Shown here: positions 1 to 12,530 of the stretch, piece by piece
How positions within the stretch are numbered: the first letter of the stretch is position 1
Layout: each line of letters starts with the position of its first letter
Assembly: GCF_964340395.1 (NCBI RefSeq)
Contig: NC_135567.1
Coordinates: 4,767,399-4,831,398 of the forward strand
From: Glandiceps talaboti
Lineage: Eukaryota > Hemichordata > Enteropneusta > Spengelidae
Direction of reading: 5' to 3'
Length of the DNA stretch: 64,000 nt
Made by a program: the position numbers and the translations under genes
Notes under the pieces: generated by a model
Told to the model about the DNA's origin: nothing
Seen by the model: the letters and a program-made list of their open reading frames with translations, nothing else
The model's database searches: none

Positions 1-528
1 ATATAAACTAAGATATTTTTGTAAACTTTGAAACTAAGTGAATACATATTCATGTTTCAGCTAATACATGTGTATCTGTTGACTCCCATGAGTCCATAGC
101 AAAGACGAACACTGAACAATGTCTGAGCAACTTGATAGGGGGCTCAGGCTGAGTTTGTCAAATATTTTATTCACCTGAAAGTAGTTAATAAAACCCTAAA
201 TATTCTAGTATAGTTTTAATATGGACACATGCCTTCTATGACATAATACAATAATTATTGTCATCTTGCATTGTTACTACAGTTGATTATTACACAATAC
301 AGACTTTCTTGACATTTTTAAAGTAAAAATACAATAAATTGTAATATGGGATCTTTCTTTTAGGTCTGTTCATATAGCTTGAATATAGTCATAAATTAAT
401 TTTGACTTTACACAGGTAATCCCCTAGGCTAATCTCATCTCTAGTCTGTGAATAAATCTGTACTTTACAATTTTATTAAAATGTCACCATGCATGAAAAG
501 CTTGATTACTTGTGATTATCTGTGTTGA
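1..528. other. AT-rich non-coding DNA with a fragment of the A block
   Basis: No gene is seen. Positions 350-455 resemble 4,985-5,090 and 22,060-22,160; they share the sequence around 'gtaatcccctaggctaatc'. They look like a decayed further copy of the duplicated A block, which would place another unit of the segmental array to the left. Confidence 0.5.
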
Positions 529-529
529 C

Positions 530-2240
530 TGTTTACAATTCACTTTCCTGTATGTACAATGTACTACAATTACTCTGTTTACAATTCACTTTCCTGTATG
601 TACAATGTACTACAATTACTCTGTTTACAATTCACTTTCCTGTATGTACAATGTACTACAATTACTCTATTTACAATTCACTTTCCTGTATGTGCAATGT
701 ACTACAATTACTCTGTTTACAATTCACTTTCCTGTATGTACAGTGTACTACAATTACTCTGTTTACAATTCACTTTCCTGTATGTACAGTGTACTACAAT
801 TACTCTGTTTACAATTCACTTTCCTGTATGTACAGTGTACTACAATTACTCTGTTTACAATTCACTTTCCTGTATGTACAGTGTACTACAATTACTCTGT
901 TTACAATTCACTTTCCTGTATGTGCAATGTACTACAATTACTCTGTTTACAATTCACTTTCCTGTATGTGCAATGTACTACAATTACTCTGTTTACAATT
1001 CACTTTCCTGTATGTACAGTGTACTACAATTACTCTGTTTACAATTCACTTTCCTGTATGTACAGTGTACTACAATTACTCTGTTTACAATTCACTTTCC
1101 TGTATGTGCAATGTACTACAATTACTCTGTTTACAATTCACTTTCCCGTATGTGCAGTGTACTACAATTACTCTGTTTACAATTCACTTTCCCGTATGTG
1201 CAGTGTACTACAATTACTCTGTTTACAATTCACTTTCCCGTATGTGCAGTGTATTACAATTACTCTGTTTACAATTCACTTTCCCGTATGTGCAGTGTAC
1301 TACAATTACTCTGTTTACAATTCACTTTCTTGTATGTACAATGTACTACAATTACTCTGTTTACAATTCACTTTCTTGTATGTACAATGTACTACAATTA
1401 CTCTATTTACAATTCACTTTCCTGTATGTACAATGTACTACAATTACTCTGTTTACAATTCACTTTCTTGTATGTGCAATGTACTACAATTACTCTGTTT
1501 ACAATTCACTTTCCTGTATGTACAATGTACTACAATTACTCTATTTACAATTCACTTTCCTGTATGTACAATGTACTACAATTACTCTGTTTACAATTCA
1601 CTTTCCTGTATGTACAATGTACTACAATTACTCTGTTTACAATTCACTTTCTTGTATGTACAATGTACTACAATTACTCTGTTTACAATTCACTTTCCTG
1701 TATGTACAGTGTACTGCAATTACTCTGTTTACAATTCACTTTCTTGTATGTACAATGTACTACAATTACTCTATTTACAATTCACTTTCCTGTATGTACA
1801 ATGTACTACAATTACTCTGTTTACAATTCACTTTCCTGTATGTACAGTGTACTACAATTACTCTGTTTACAATTCACTTTCCTGTATGTGCAGTGTACTA
1901 CAATTACTCTGTTTACAATTCACTTTCCTGTATGTACAATGTACTACAATTACTCTGTTTACAATTCACTTTCCTGTATGTGCAGTGTACTACAATTACT
2001 CTGTTTACAATTCACTTTCTTGTATGTACAATGTAATACAATTACTCTGTTTACAATTCACTTTCCTGTATGTGCAATGTACTACAATTACTCTGTTTAC
2101 AATTCACTTTCCTGTATGTACAATGTACTACAATTACTCTGTTTACAATTCACTTTCCTGTATGTGCAGTGTACTACAATTATTCTGTTTACAATTCACT
2201 TCTTGTATGTACAATGTACTACAATTAATCTGTTTACAAT
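530..2240. repeat. 46-bp satellite array, about 37 copies
   Basis: A head-to-tail 46-bp unit contains 'acaattcactttcctgtatg' followed by 'tacaatgtactacaattact'. Units differ mainly at ctg/ccg/ttg and aca/gca positions. Because 46 is not a multiple of 3 and the unit has no stop in any plus-strand frame, three overlapping frames of 500-600 codons stay open. They are artefacts: all three read the same repeat, with no start context or splice logic. The last two units (from about 2,180) are degenerate. Confidence 0.95.
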
Positions 2241-2314
2241 TTTTTCCTTTTTTGCAAAAATAGACTTGGTCCGTGTGTTTTGCGTTTTTGTAGAAAATAC
2301 CTCCAATGGTGTTG

Positions 2315-2982
2315 TAGAACAACTGTATTTAGCTGTTGCTATGGGGTTGTCTTGTTGTTAGGCATATTTGCATACAATTTTGGAACCTTTATTAACTTCC
2401 CTGCCCTTCCCACTTTTCATCTTTCCAATATAAACGATCATTTAGTTGTTTCTATGGGCCGGGCATGGTCTTTTTGCTAGGTATATCTGCATACATATTT
2501 GAATCTGCATTCACTTTAATACCTACCAATCCCTGTTGTTATCTTTGTAGTATGCATCATTTCACTGTTTCTAAGGGCATGGTCATGGTTGCTAGGGAAA
2601 ATTGTTTCATTCATAATGTGTTCAACCATAACTGAAGAATAACACTTCCAGAAACATCCCCAGTAAGTGTTCAACCCATTCACCTTGCAGTTTCAGTTTC
2701 AAGATACATTTGTAAGTTTTCACCAAAATTGACATTTTTAGACCTAATTTTCACATCATTGATGGGATCATCATGTTTTGACCAATTCTTAATATAAACA
2801 CACTGAAAAATGTTCCAATCAATTTCAGCCCAATATCCTCAGCAGTTTTGGAATTAAAGATTTTTTACCAAAAAATACACATTTTAGACATAATTTTCAC
2901 ATCATTGATGATCACGTTATGAACAATTCTTAGTTTAAACAACACTACGAATGTTCCCATCAGATTTGACACCAATCTGCCC

Positions 2983-3044
<62 letters not shown>

Positions 3045-3090
3045 TGCCATGCCTGTAGCACTACTGAACCTAAGAAGCTCAGTTGTGCTA
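2315..3090. mobile_element. Helentron/HINE-like non-autonomous element, copy 1
   Basis: It starts at 'tagaacaactgta', a variant of the family start TAGCACAACTGTA. It runs through diverged copies of the minisatellite 'gctgttgctatgggcgtgg' and the conserved 'aatatcctcagcagttttgg' region. It then has (AC)n at 2,987-3,042 and ends in the 3' hairpin 'gtagcactactgaacc...agttgtgcta'. The family layout is seen in several copies here; the Helentron assignment is inferred from that layout only. Confidence 0.55.
2987..3042. repeat. (AC)n microsatellite
   Basis: About 27 AC dinucleotides near the 3' end of the element at 2,315-3,090. The reverse strand gives a spurious Cys-Val open frame. Confidence 0.95.
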
Positions 3091-3514
3091 AAAAAGATTT
3101 GCTAAAAAGATGGTACATTTTTTTAAACAAATACTAACAAAATACCCATTTCTCATCCATACAGGATTAGTTATGTTATGTACAAAGTGTTTTTCAGCAA
3201 TCATTATGAACATCAGATCACAAACAAATCTTCATATAATTCCTGATTATTGACATTAAAACTACACTAGCTCTATTTTTTCTAATCAAAACAATCAACA
3301 ATATATACGTATAAATCTGTTGAATAACTTATCAAATGAGATTGCACTTGTTAATTTGTGGGTAATCAAATCTGTATGTAGTATAAAAACGTTGGGGTGG
3401 TGATATATGGTCTAGACCATCAAATACTGTAATTGTATTTTATTCTGTGCACACTTATACATATATGTACACATAGATGTTTACTGGGGTGTCAAAATAG
3501 CAGCAATGGCATTG

Positions 3515-4042
3515 TAGCACAACTGTATTTAGACATTTCTATGGACGTGGTCTGGTTGCTAGGCATATTTGCATAATTCATAACATCCCCAACATGTTTC
3601 AACCCAATTCACCAAGTAGTTTCGGTGCTTGAGATTTCTGCATATGCCTACATTCCCATGAAATTTAAGCTTAATCTGGTAGAAAAAAGACACATTTTTA
3701 GCCCTAATTTGCATAATATTATTGATGGAATCACCATGTGAAAAATTCTTATAAATAATCTAACTACCTTTAAGAATGTTCCTACCATGTACCAAATTTT
3801 AGACCTATCTGCCTAGTAGTTTTTGAGTTTAAGTTTTTTTCAACAAAAATCACATTTTTTACCCAAATCACAGCGGTAATGAGATCATTTTGACTTAAAC
3901 AATTTCCCAACTAGACACCCAAGGTAATTGAAAAACCAAATATCATAGCAATCAGTTCAGCAGTTTTTGACTTTAAGTTGTTTACACATACAAACACACA
4001 AACACACACACAGACAGACACACACACAGACAGACAGAGACT

Positions 4043-4077
<35 letters not shown>

Positions 4078-4135
4078 TGACACTTAAATAGTGATGCCTA
4101 TAGCACTATTGAACATTATCAGTTCAGTTGTGCTA
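3515..4135. mobile_element. Helentron/HINE-like non-autonomous element, copy 2
   Basis: The start is TAGCACAACTGTA at 3,515, preceded by 'agcaatggcattg'. The body is the family 3' region ('tttgcataatattattgatg', 'gcagtttttgactttaagtt'). A microsatellite of CACA and CAGA units lies at about 3,988-4,082. The end is the hairpin 'tagcactattgaac...gttcagttgtgcta'. It has only one diverged minisatellite unit, so this is a short form. Confidence 0.6.
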
Positions 4136-4159
4136 AAAGATCTAATGAGTGTTCTTTAG

Positions 4160-4566
4160 CACCATAATGTTTATTTAAATGAATTTCAATTTTTAAAACT
4201 ATATACAATATAATCCAGTTGTCCTGAAACACAGCATTCTGTCTTGACAAACATATTATTCATATTGCTACATTTTACTGTCAGTCACAGCAAAAATCCT
4301 ACCAACATTACTACTTGTGGTACATTTCTTTCTATGAGATACCAGTATTTAAGCAGATCATCACTAACTAAGTATATATTGTTACTCCATGTATGTTGAC
4401 AATCTAAGACATTGGTAACCTATGCAAAAAAACATGTAGCAATGTTGATAACATTTTGGTTCTCTACATTGTAGATGATGAAATGTAGTAATTCTAGTAT
4501 AAATGTTGACATCCTATATGATACATTTGTAGCATAGTAAGATTTTGTGTTGAACCACACATTGAA
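4160..4566. repeat. C-block fragment, third copy
   Basis: Closely matches 18,719-19,123 and 42,432-42,810 ('gtcctgaaacacagcattct', 'gagataccagtatttaagca'). It directly abuts the A block, whereas in the next unit about 2.5 kb of other sequence lies between the same two pieces (19,123-21,651). Confidence 0.8.
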
Positions 4567-5222
4567 CCTTATCATACTGACAGAGTGTGAAATATTTGGC
4601 AGGATTGCAGAAATTACATGAGTGACCAAGTTGAGTGTATATTTCTGCTATCCTTTCAAAAGATTGTGTGGTTGTATATATCTCCCCCACCCCCTAAAAT
4701 ATCATGCACCCTAATTTGATGTTGCTCTCTAAAATATCAATCTGTGAAACCATTGTTCACCAAAGCTGTTGCTAGGTATATTTGCATACATTTTTAGAAT
4801 ATATATTCATTTGTCTATTAATCCCTGTCCCCACCCCTAAAATCTCCCCCAACAAGTTTTTTGTGAAAGCAGCCTTAATATCAAATTGTAAGCTTTATTG
4901 AAAAGAAGTATCATCCAATCACACAAACAGACCTAGTAGAAGTGAGTCACCAATGCAATGGTTGTGAATTGTGTGTTTCTGAACTTTCTTTTACGTCTGT
5001 TCATATTGCTTGAATATAGTTGTAAATTAATTTTGAATAAACAAGGGTAATCCCCTAGGCTAATCACATCTCTAGCCTGTTACAAAAACATGTCAAAATA
5101 TAACTCTATAGAATTTCTATAGTTGTCTACAAAATATCTATAAAATCTTGACCTCACATTGGGATGTGTGTATATGTCACAGAGTAGATAAATAAGATAT
5201 TAGTCATCTAAAATCAACTTAC

Positions 5223-5321
5223 GTAATCAGCAGCATTTACTTGGGCCCCAGCTTCCAGCAACAATTTACAGATATCCAAATGCCCGTTCTCAGCTCCATA
5301 ATGTAGACTTGTCTTGTTGGC
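5223..5321 (-). CDS. Ankyrin-repeat exon (one 33-residue repeat)
   Basis: The exon is 99 nt, 33 codons, phase 0 on both sides. It has a TAG acceptor at 5,322-5,324 and a consensus gtaagt donor at 5,217-5,222. The product begins ANKTSLHYGAENGHLDICKL and ends LLEAGAQVNAADY. This follows the ankyrin consensus: a T-x-LH helix-start motif, then A-x-x-GH, then the LL-GA-VN turn. Ankyrin repeats pack side by side as a protein-binding scaffold; no partner or domain type can be told from one exon. It is the leftmost of three ankyrin exons here, and more are probably to the left. The longer open frame on this strand (5,237-5,419) is in another frame and is spurious. No stop or frameshift is seen. Confidence 0.85.
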
Positions 5322-5828
5322 CTACAATTAAAAGACACATTATGTATTAATCCTCCTGTTATAATATTGCAATGTATTATATCAATAATATGTGTAAAAT
5401 TACTTGAAATGTTTCCCAAGTCTTATTATTATTATTATATATAGATTGGTTAATGTTCACATAGAAAAAACTATGTATTTAAAATTTGACGTTATTTGTA
5501 TTTATTACATGTAATGTGTACTGTAAAAGTATTTATTTTGATAAAATACCTGTCAAAAGTCATTATAAAAATTGATGATATTTTTGGTAAAATCACAAAC
5601 ATTCCTAGACATGCACCTCAATAATATTCCCTGCCATACTGTGTTCAAAATGGTCAAATGTGTCAATCAAGGTACCATGTTCTGTATGGTACTTAACACA
5701 TATTGTTACAGTGAACTTGTTCTTCTAAAAAATAGATTCTGTCATATACAGGACATCACATTGTTTGGAACCAGAAAAAACGTTTGGGTATAATAATGTA
5801 TCTGTTAAAACATTTGCGATAGTGATGT

Positions 5829-5829
5829 T

Positions 5830-5870
<41 letters not shown>

Positions 5871-5910
5871 ATTATTATTATTGTTGCTGTTGTTGTTGTT
5901 GTTGTTGTTT
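5829..5910. repeat. (TTG)n/(TTA)n microsatellite
   Basis: A TTG array interrupted by TTA units. The orthologous array in block A2 (22,875-22,982) is longer, so it has changed length since the duplication. It creates a spurious poly-Cys frame. Confidence 0.95.
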
Positions 5911-6179
5911 CATTTGGTTTTCACCACACCCTTCTAAAGTTCAGACTGTTCTGTGGTGCAACCTCTGTCATCAAAACCAAGTACGAGTCATACAGATTCT
6001 TGTATTCAACCATTAACCTTCTGGTACATGTACATTACAATGAGTGTGTAGAATTAATGATACAAAAAATACTTATGGTCAAATCATTTTAAAGGCAGAT
6101 GGAACACTACAAGTATGACGTGTACAATGATATTTTAAGCATACCAAATATCATAAGATAAATTTTAGACGTAAGTATT

Positions 6180-6183
<4 letters not shown>

Positions 6184-6223
<40 letters not shown>

Positions 6224-6234
6224 ACACACACACA
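6184..6234. repeat. (AC)n microsatellite with decayed element tail
   Basis: AC repeat followed by 'catgcctatagcactgccaa', a degenerate form of the 3' hairpin of the TAGCACAACTG family. The same arrangement is at 23,262-23,330 in block A2. Confidence 0.8.
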
Positions 6235-6943
6235 TTTCAACATGCCTATAGCACTGCCAACTCTAGTTATTCCATGTTACAGAGAAATATCTTACTTAAA
6301 GACATCAAATTGGAATGAGTGTTTCATAGGAACTAGCTTAATTTGCAAAAAAATCATAGTGAATTAAGAGCAAAAAATGTTTGTTTTCAGTGAGCTGTTT
6401 TTTGATAATGACCAAGAAAAGAACTATAAACATGAATATAAATGTGCATAAATCAGAAAATTCAAAATGTTTTGCTACATTAAAAAAAAAGTCCTTAGTT
6501 CTGATAAATAACATGTTATTTGACAGCTCAATCAGGAGAATAAAGTGCTACTGTCAGAATATAACTACAATGCCCATTACTGAAAATGGTATTTTGCCAA
6601 ATGTTACAAGAATTGTATGATGGAAGAAGAATTCAGAATTCAGACCTCTTTTGGAAACGTCTGGAAGAATATTACTGTCTTGGAAAACTAGTGATTGTAA
6701 GAAAAAACACTGTATAACTTCACAAGTTTCTTGGTAAATTCTCAAGAGAATGTATAAAAATGCCAAGATACCTTCTGACTTTATGCATGACTGTGTTCTT
6801 CTTTCAGAAACTAACTATGACAACAATCTCTGCTGTAATGTCTACATGTGAATATGAAGAACTTCCAAAATTACTATTTTCTTGCAATTCTGATGGTAGT
6901 AGCTTAGACAACAATTTCCAACACGAGAATCGTTATATTATGA

Positions 6944-7521
6944 CAAGCGACCTATCGTTCAGAATAGCTCCGCTGTTTTTTTTTAAATTTTATTTTTTAT
7001 TTTGGTGACATGTAGAAGTGGTTCAGTTCTTCAGCTCTTCACTATGCAGTTTTGTTTTAGCGATGCAATAAAGTGGTTAGTGGTTTCATATGATGTCTCA
7101 CTATAAAACACATTTTACACAGAAGTTGGTAATGTATTGTACTTTTATACCATAGTCACCATTTTATAACAAAAATCTACTGTTATGAAAAATTGCACAA
7201 AATCTCAGAAAAAAAATGGCTGGGAAATGCACACAAGAAAAAGAAAAAAAGAGACGATTTTGAGGTTGGCTATAAATAATTCCAGTGTCTTACAGCTTTA
7301 ACCCTGGAAAATTTTAATGATGAATGAAATAAACTAGGGATCTAGAATAATTTTGAGGCAATTTCAATTTCAATTTTCTAACAAATTTACCAAGTCAACA
7401 ACATTCAACTTGTACTAGTTGTAGTAGATATATATATAGGGAAGAAATGTATTAATCGCCATCTTAGTTTCCGTACGGCGACAATCCCAAGTACCCGAAA
7501 GAGAGTCATTCTCAGCCAATA
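6944..7521. other. Non-coding, no gene seen
   Basis: AT-rich sequence after the A-block breakpoint, with poly-T at 6,977-7,003 and A-rich tracts near 7,210-7,250. No coding exon with splice sites is recognised. Confidence 0.5.
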
Positions 7522-9579
7522 GGGTTCGACACTGGAGTAAAAAAGTCACTATCCCACAGGACTAGTAAAATTGATAACGTAGTAGTCCTGCAAAAAATTT
7601 GGTGGTCCTATCTTTAAGTGCTTTCGCTTGTTCACTTAGGCTCTTCATCTCTCTTAGTTTTTGCTCTACTTCTAATTCACTTTTCCAAACCCCATATTTA
7701 TTTCAAACCCTGTGTTGTAATTGAACTGTCTATTTCTTTGTAGTTGTTTGTACATCATCAACTCCTTACTGTAATTTTATACTCTTTTTTATGTTTTGGA
7801 GCTTCTTCTCTTTTTTGGTTGCTTTCTGTGAGTAGTTTGTCTTAATTGGGGGGGGGGGAGTAATAAGATGTTATGTGGTCTTATTTCTAGCTTAAATACT
7901 ACATAACATTTCTGGTACACATTGATCTAACTATTGCATTTTTAAAAGACAAAAAATTACCTTCCCATAGAGCAAGTCTTTATAGTGTTGTCCTTAGTGC
8001 ATATTAGAATGTATTTACAACATAAAAATAAATAAATTTGAAGGTTACCAGCAGTTACAGCAAAATTTTGTTACTAATTACATGTACAAGTCACTTCGTC
8101 TATTTTCGTGTCTATGTACTTCCGGGTTGACATAAACGTTAAACGTGATACAGTCGGTCCTATAATTACTAAGAAATGACAAAACCGTTCGCAAAATAAA
8201 GTTCAGGATTTTAATTTTTCAAACTGAATATCAATATCCACTACACATTCAATAACTGGTTTCGCGTATTTAGAAATGTGCCCCAAAACATGAACACGCG
8301 TACGGAACACGGAACACGGAATCGTGTCAGTGCATGGATGTACAGTGTATTAGTGATGTATCACTATTACATCCACGGTCAGTGTTACTAAGTAAGTTAG
8401 CAGTTTCATTGTAGGCTGTAAGTTGTACCGGTAAAAAAACGATCATCACATCATGTAGGAAGTACAAAACACAGAACACGTTGTTTTCTTGCTGAATAAA
8501 CTCACTGAAATAACAACACGGTCAAATTGCGTCTTCGATTTTGACAGCCACCATTATGATTGAGCTTCACTTAGTTCCGTTGAACGTGGCCGGGCGAACG
8601 CCGACATCCAATTTGTACAGCGTTTTTACAAAGGGAGCTCGTCAATAACCTACCGAATAATTAACTCAGAAACGTAGTTTAAATACTAACTGATCTAAAA
8701 ATTACTGTTCAGAAAGACGCATCCGTACATAAATACGAATTCATGCGACTAAAGATTTCAACTTTACTATTTACTTGTTACAGTAGCCCCATCTACACGG
8801 CACTAAAAATCCTACCTGAGGTAGGATTCAGGATAGTTTGAAGCCTGTGTAGACGCAAACGCGTCCTGAAACCGTCCTGAAACCGTCCTGACTTAGGACA
8901 CCTTTGAGAGGTTTCGTGAAACCCTCCTGACTTCGTCCTATGTACTGTCAGGAGGGAACACAACATCTACGCCGCAACCTTCCTATGTGTAGACACAAAC
9001 CTATCCTACCTCAGGTTGGACTTGGGACTGCCTCAGGTAGGACGACCTACGTGTGGATGGGGCTATCGTAGAGGCCTTATTATACACATATCATCGTACA
9101 ACTAATTTTATTGGCTATAATATTAGCTACATTTGAAAGGTCTCACTTGATTGGCTCATCCTTCGCTATTCCCGTTTTCAAGAGACACCCCGCCAGAATA
9201 AAGTGCCACGTAGTACAGCAATGGCGCGAGATTGCCTGTTGGGCGACTTTCCCACCGGGTGTGCTTTTCGAAAACTACACAACACATGCTTTTATGACAC
9301 GGAATCATAGAAAATCTACCCCGTTTCCAAACTAATCGTAATTTTATCGCGAATAGACAACCGGAGTTGGTCAAAATAGCAAATTAAAAATCAAATGAAT
9401 TTTACTATGACCGTGAATTCATCATATAGCCGGTGGTTTGAATTCTGAGCTCCCTGATATACCTATCGAAAAGTCACTATCCCGTCGGACTACCTGCAAT
9501 GGGCATTTTAGTAACCTTTACTGGTCCTTACAGAAAGTTACTAGTCGCGGGATAGCGGACCAGCGTGTATGTCGAACCC
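7522..9579. mobile_element. Possible TIR element, CpG-rich, only in unit 1
   Basis: The left end 'gggttcgacactgg...ctatccc...gactagtaa' recurs in inverted form at the right end ('ctagtcgcgggatag...gtcgaaccc', ending 9,579), giving imperfect inverted arms of about 50 bp. The interior is clearly richer in CpG than its surroundings (for example 8,290-8,330 and 8,520-8,620) and is absent from the matching place in unit 2. No transposase frame is seen. A promoter or CpG island is the main alternative. Confidence 0.35.
8786..9063. mobile_element. 278-bp MITE with GCCCCATC termini and TA flanks
   Basis: The element begins GCCCCATCTACACGG and ends CGTGTGGATGGGGC, inverted repeats with one mismatch over the outer 14 bases. 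TA lies on each side (8,784-8,785 and 9,064-9,065). The interior repeats 'cctgaaaccgt' and 'cctacctgag'-type motifs. TA target duplication plus TIRs fits a Tc1/mariner-type MITE; this is inferred, and no coding capacity remains. Confidence 0.7.
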
Positions 9580-10597
9580 TTGCCATACGTTACAGCATAG
9601 ACCCTCCTGGTTACAGTGGTAACACTCGTTCATGTTCGATTACCTTTCATAAAGAAAACACAACGAAATGGTTGAAGTGATCTTTTTTTTAATTTCTTTT
9701 CATCACAACAACAAAATCTGCGCGATCAAAAGTGTTGTAAACTAAACCAGAAAGAATTATCGGGCTGGCTAAACTTCCCGATGAACTGGAGTAAGGTCCA
9801 AGTCCAAGTAAGCCCCGATAGTACGTGAGAAAATCGTCTCAAACTAGCGATACAACTTTCAAAATATAACTTGACATGTCTTCATTTGTTAGAGTTATAC
9901 AATTCAAGACGGGGTTTCACTCGAAAACAACAATTCTGTGAATAATGACACTGAACGCAGCGAGTTCTCGGACGATGTGTGGAAGACTTCTCACAATGAT
10001 CATGAGGTGCATATACTGGAATGAACCATTCTGTAGGAGGGGTGGAGAATTGGATTTGAAGTTTGCAACCCTTTTTCGAACAAATATTTGTCATTTGGGT
10101 GCACAATGCGTAGAATTAAGACTATAGCACATATTACATTGCTTGTTTGACGTCAATAGTGTCTTTTGAAAAGTTGCACTTTACCTAAAGTCTCGCGGAC
10201 TGATTTCCAATATGGTGTCGGTCATAATGCTCATTAACATATTAATTTTTTTTTCAAATTTCAAAAAAAAAAATCATAAAAAATAGAAGAGAAGACGTGC
10301 TGACTTGAAATTAACAAATCTAAGTAAGCTACCCTCTGTGCATCAACACACCACATATCAAAGCAATCTGACTTGAAGTTTATGAGGAGTTGATGAAAAT
10401 GTCATTTTTGGAAAAAAAATCATAAAAAATTGAAAATGGCACAGATCAACTTGGCATGAACAAATCTGAATAGCCTCCCCCAGGGAACATGCACACCAAA
10501 TATCGAAGTATTCTGGCTGTTACTTTCAGAGAAGATAGTGAAAATATAAAAGTTTGACTGACACCTCTGATTCACCTATACACTCTATACTCTATAG
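9580..10597. other. Non-coding, moderately CpG-containing
   Basis: No exon could be supported. The 10,180-10,220 segment ('tctcgcggactgatttccaa') has promoter-like base composition. After 10,240 the sequence is AT-rich with two related poly-A passages ('aaaaaatcataaaaaat' at about 10,268 and 10,417). Confidence 0.4.
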
Positions 10598-12215
10598 AAA
10601 TGTACTTTGTATGACCTAATATACAAGCAAAACAGAGACTGCTGAGGTCATGAATTTGACCTTCACTGTTGAGAACATTTAGAGATGAAGATCTCAATAT
10701 GAATGGATTTCAGTATTGGTCATATCCTTGTCTTGGTGGATATTCTACAAGATTGGACAGTCACTGATCATCAGAGTTAGTGTTACCTAATATTTGACAG
10801 GAGGCCACTGAAGACCAAGAGAAAGTGAGAAGGGTGTGGTGGAGATCGAGAGATACATGTGTATGCTTGTATAAATTTAACCTTCACAGTTAAGAACATT
10901 AAGAGATGGATGGGGATTTCAATATGAATGCATTTCACTGTTGGTGGTGTTGGCAATGGACAACACTGGACACATTAAAGATGTAGTGTTATTTAGTATT
11001 TGGATCCTTTGGGTTACAGTGTGTTGCAGTGTCAAGTCAATCTAGTGAAAATGTTGGCCTAACCTTGAACTAACTGCAACAGTAATTATTTTAGTGCATC
11101 TTGCTCAGAATTTTATACTGAACAACGTATCAAAAGTCTAGAGAAATCTACTTGTAGGGCTAAAAATGAGTTTTGAATAATTAGCATAATTATAAAATAC
11201 TCTGTATGTAAAAACCCATGCAAGTAACAAGTCTATGGATAGCTCTGAGGATGGGTAATAATTGCTCCCACTAGTATTTTGACTGGAACCTAATAAAGAT
11301 GTGTTAATTAAGTAGAAATATACAGCCAGGAATACCTACATGTATCAAGTCACCACCTGTTTGACTAAACCTTACCACCAGTAACTTTATTTGTGACCTG
11401 AGATGAAGCATCAACTCAGGATCGTTTCACAGAACAGTCTGTTGATAATTTTGTAGGATCCTTTGGTTGCAGTCTGTGTGTTACCTTGGGTACACTAGTA
11501 TTAAACTTGTCTGATCAAGTCACCATCTGTTAGACTTTACCACCAGTAACTTTACAAAGTTTACTAGTGACCTGAGATGAAGTGTCAATTCATGGCCGAT
11601 TCACCCAACACTCTATCAACTATGTATACTACAACAAGATTATCTATAGTATAACTGGGAGTGCCCTATCATCCAAATAAATAACATTAACTGAGACTGA
11701 GTGCCCCTATCATCCATTGGGACTGAGTTGTGTGGTTCCGGTTACATTCAAGATGGAGTAGATAGATTTATTATTTTAGAATATTTTTTTTTCTCTATGT
11801 GTGTCTAGCTCAGGTTTTCCATTGTTTTCCAAATTTTCTCTGTGTTGTTTATTTCTTCCTATCAGATGTACAGCCATAACAGATTAGAAGAACAGTTTTA
11901 TTTTGTCTTTTTAAGTTTATGTCAGTTTCCGGGTTCATTATTTCACGTGAGACTTCACAGTTTTTGCGACTTTATTATTTTTTCTCGAATACGTAAAAAA
12001 AAGTTTAGGTTCTGCAGTGAAAGCTAGATGGGGTCGGGTAACCAGAACCAAACAATTATTTTTATTTGGCCTCATCCTCATGTACATCCTGTACTACACA
12101 ATGCATATATTACAAATCTATCTGTGTAAGACTGAGACAGTGAGAGTGAAATGAAACAAAACTTAATATCCAGTAGTAGTAGTAACAGAATGACATGACA
12201 TACCACACCTCAAGA

Positions 12216-12223
12216 AGACAGAA

Positions 12224-12291
<68 letters not shown>
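12216..12291. repeat. (CAGA)n microsatellite
   Basis: About 17 tetranucleotide units. The homologous site in block B2 (near 27,385) lacks it completely, so it expanded in, or was lost from, one copy after duplication. Frames through it on both strands are artefacts. Confidence 0.95.
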
Positions 12292-12530
12292 CGGCATTTT
12301 TCCTTGAACCACAATGTAGTTCAGTGTTCAAGTTAGGTATAAATGTAGGCACAGTTTTCAAGCAACCTCAGGGAGAGATTAATTCCAGTTCCATTCACAC
12401 ACAATTGTTACATTATGTCAAGTACCCCATAAATATTCTCATGGTTTAATTAGATCAATAAAACAATAATTTATGTATACTCTTTTTGCATGACTGGCAT
12501 TTCAACTAAAAAATACCGCCAATGGCGTTG

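Larger units (their letters stand above)
4572..6943. repeat. Segmental duplication block A, copy 1
   Basis: Aligns by eye with 21,651-24,007 along nearly its whole length, including an ankyrin exon, a TTG microsatellite and an AC microsatellite. The offset is about 17.08 kb. The match ends after 'cgttatattatga' on both sides. The stretch of about 90 bp at the 3' end of the exon and its donor is an exception and does not match. Confidence 0.9.

Noticed and set aside
512-2361. Three overlapping plus-strand frames of 504-600 codons
   Set aside because: All read the same 46-bp satellite in different frames; no gene signals.
5237-5419. 60-codon minus frame (and its twin at 22,283-22,465)
   Set aside because: Wrong frame over the ankyrin exon and its intron; the ankyrin reading has splice sites and the repeat consensus.
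7522-9579. ProtoRAG/Transib-like element because of 'cactatccc'
   Set aside because: The motif is internal, lacks the CACTATGG/CACAATGG end and a 5-bp target duplication; no RAG-like frame.
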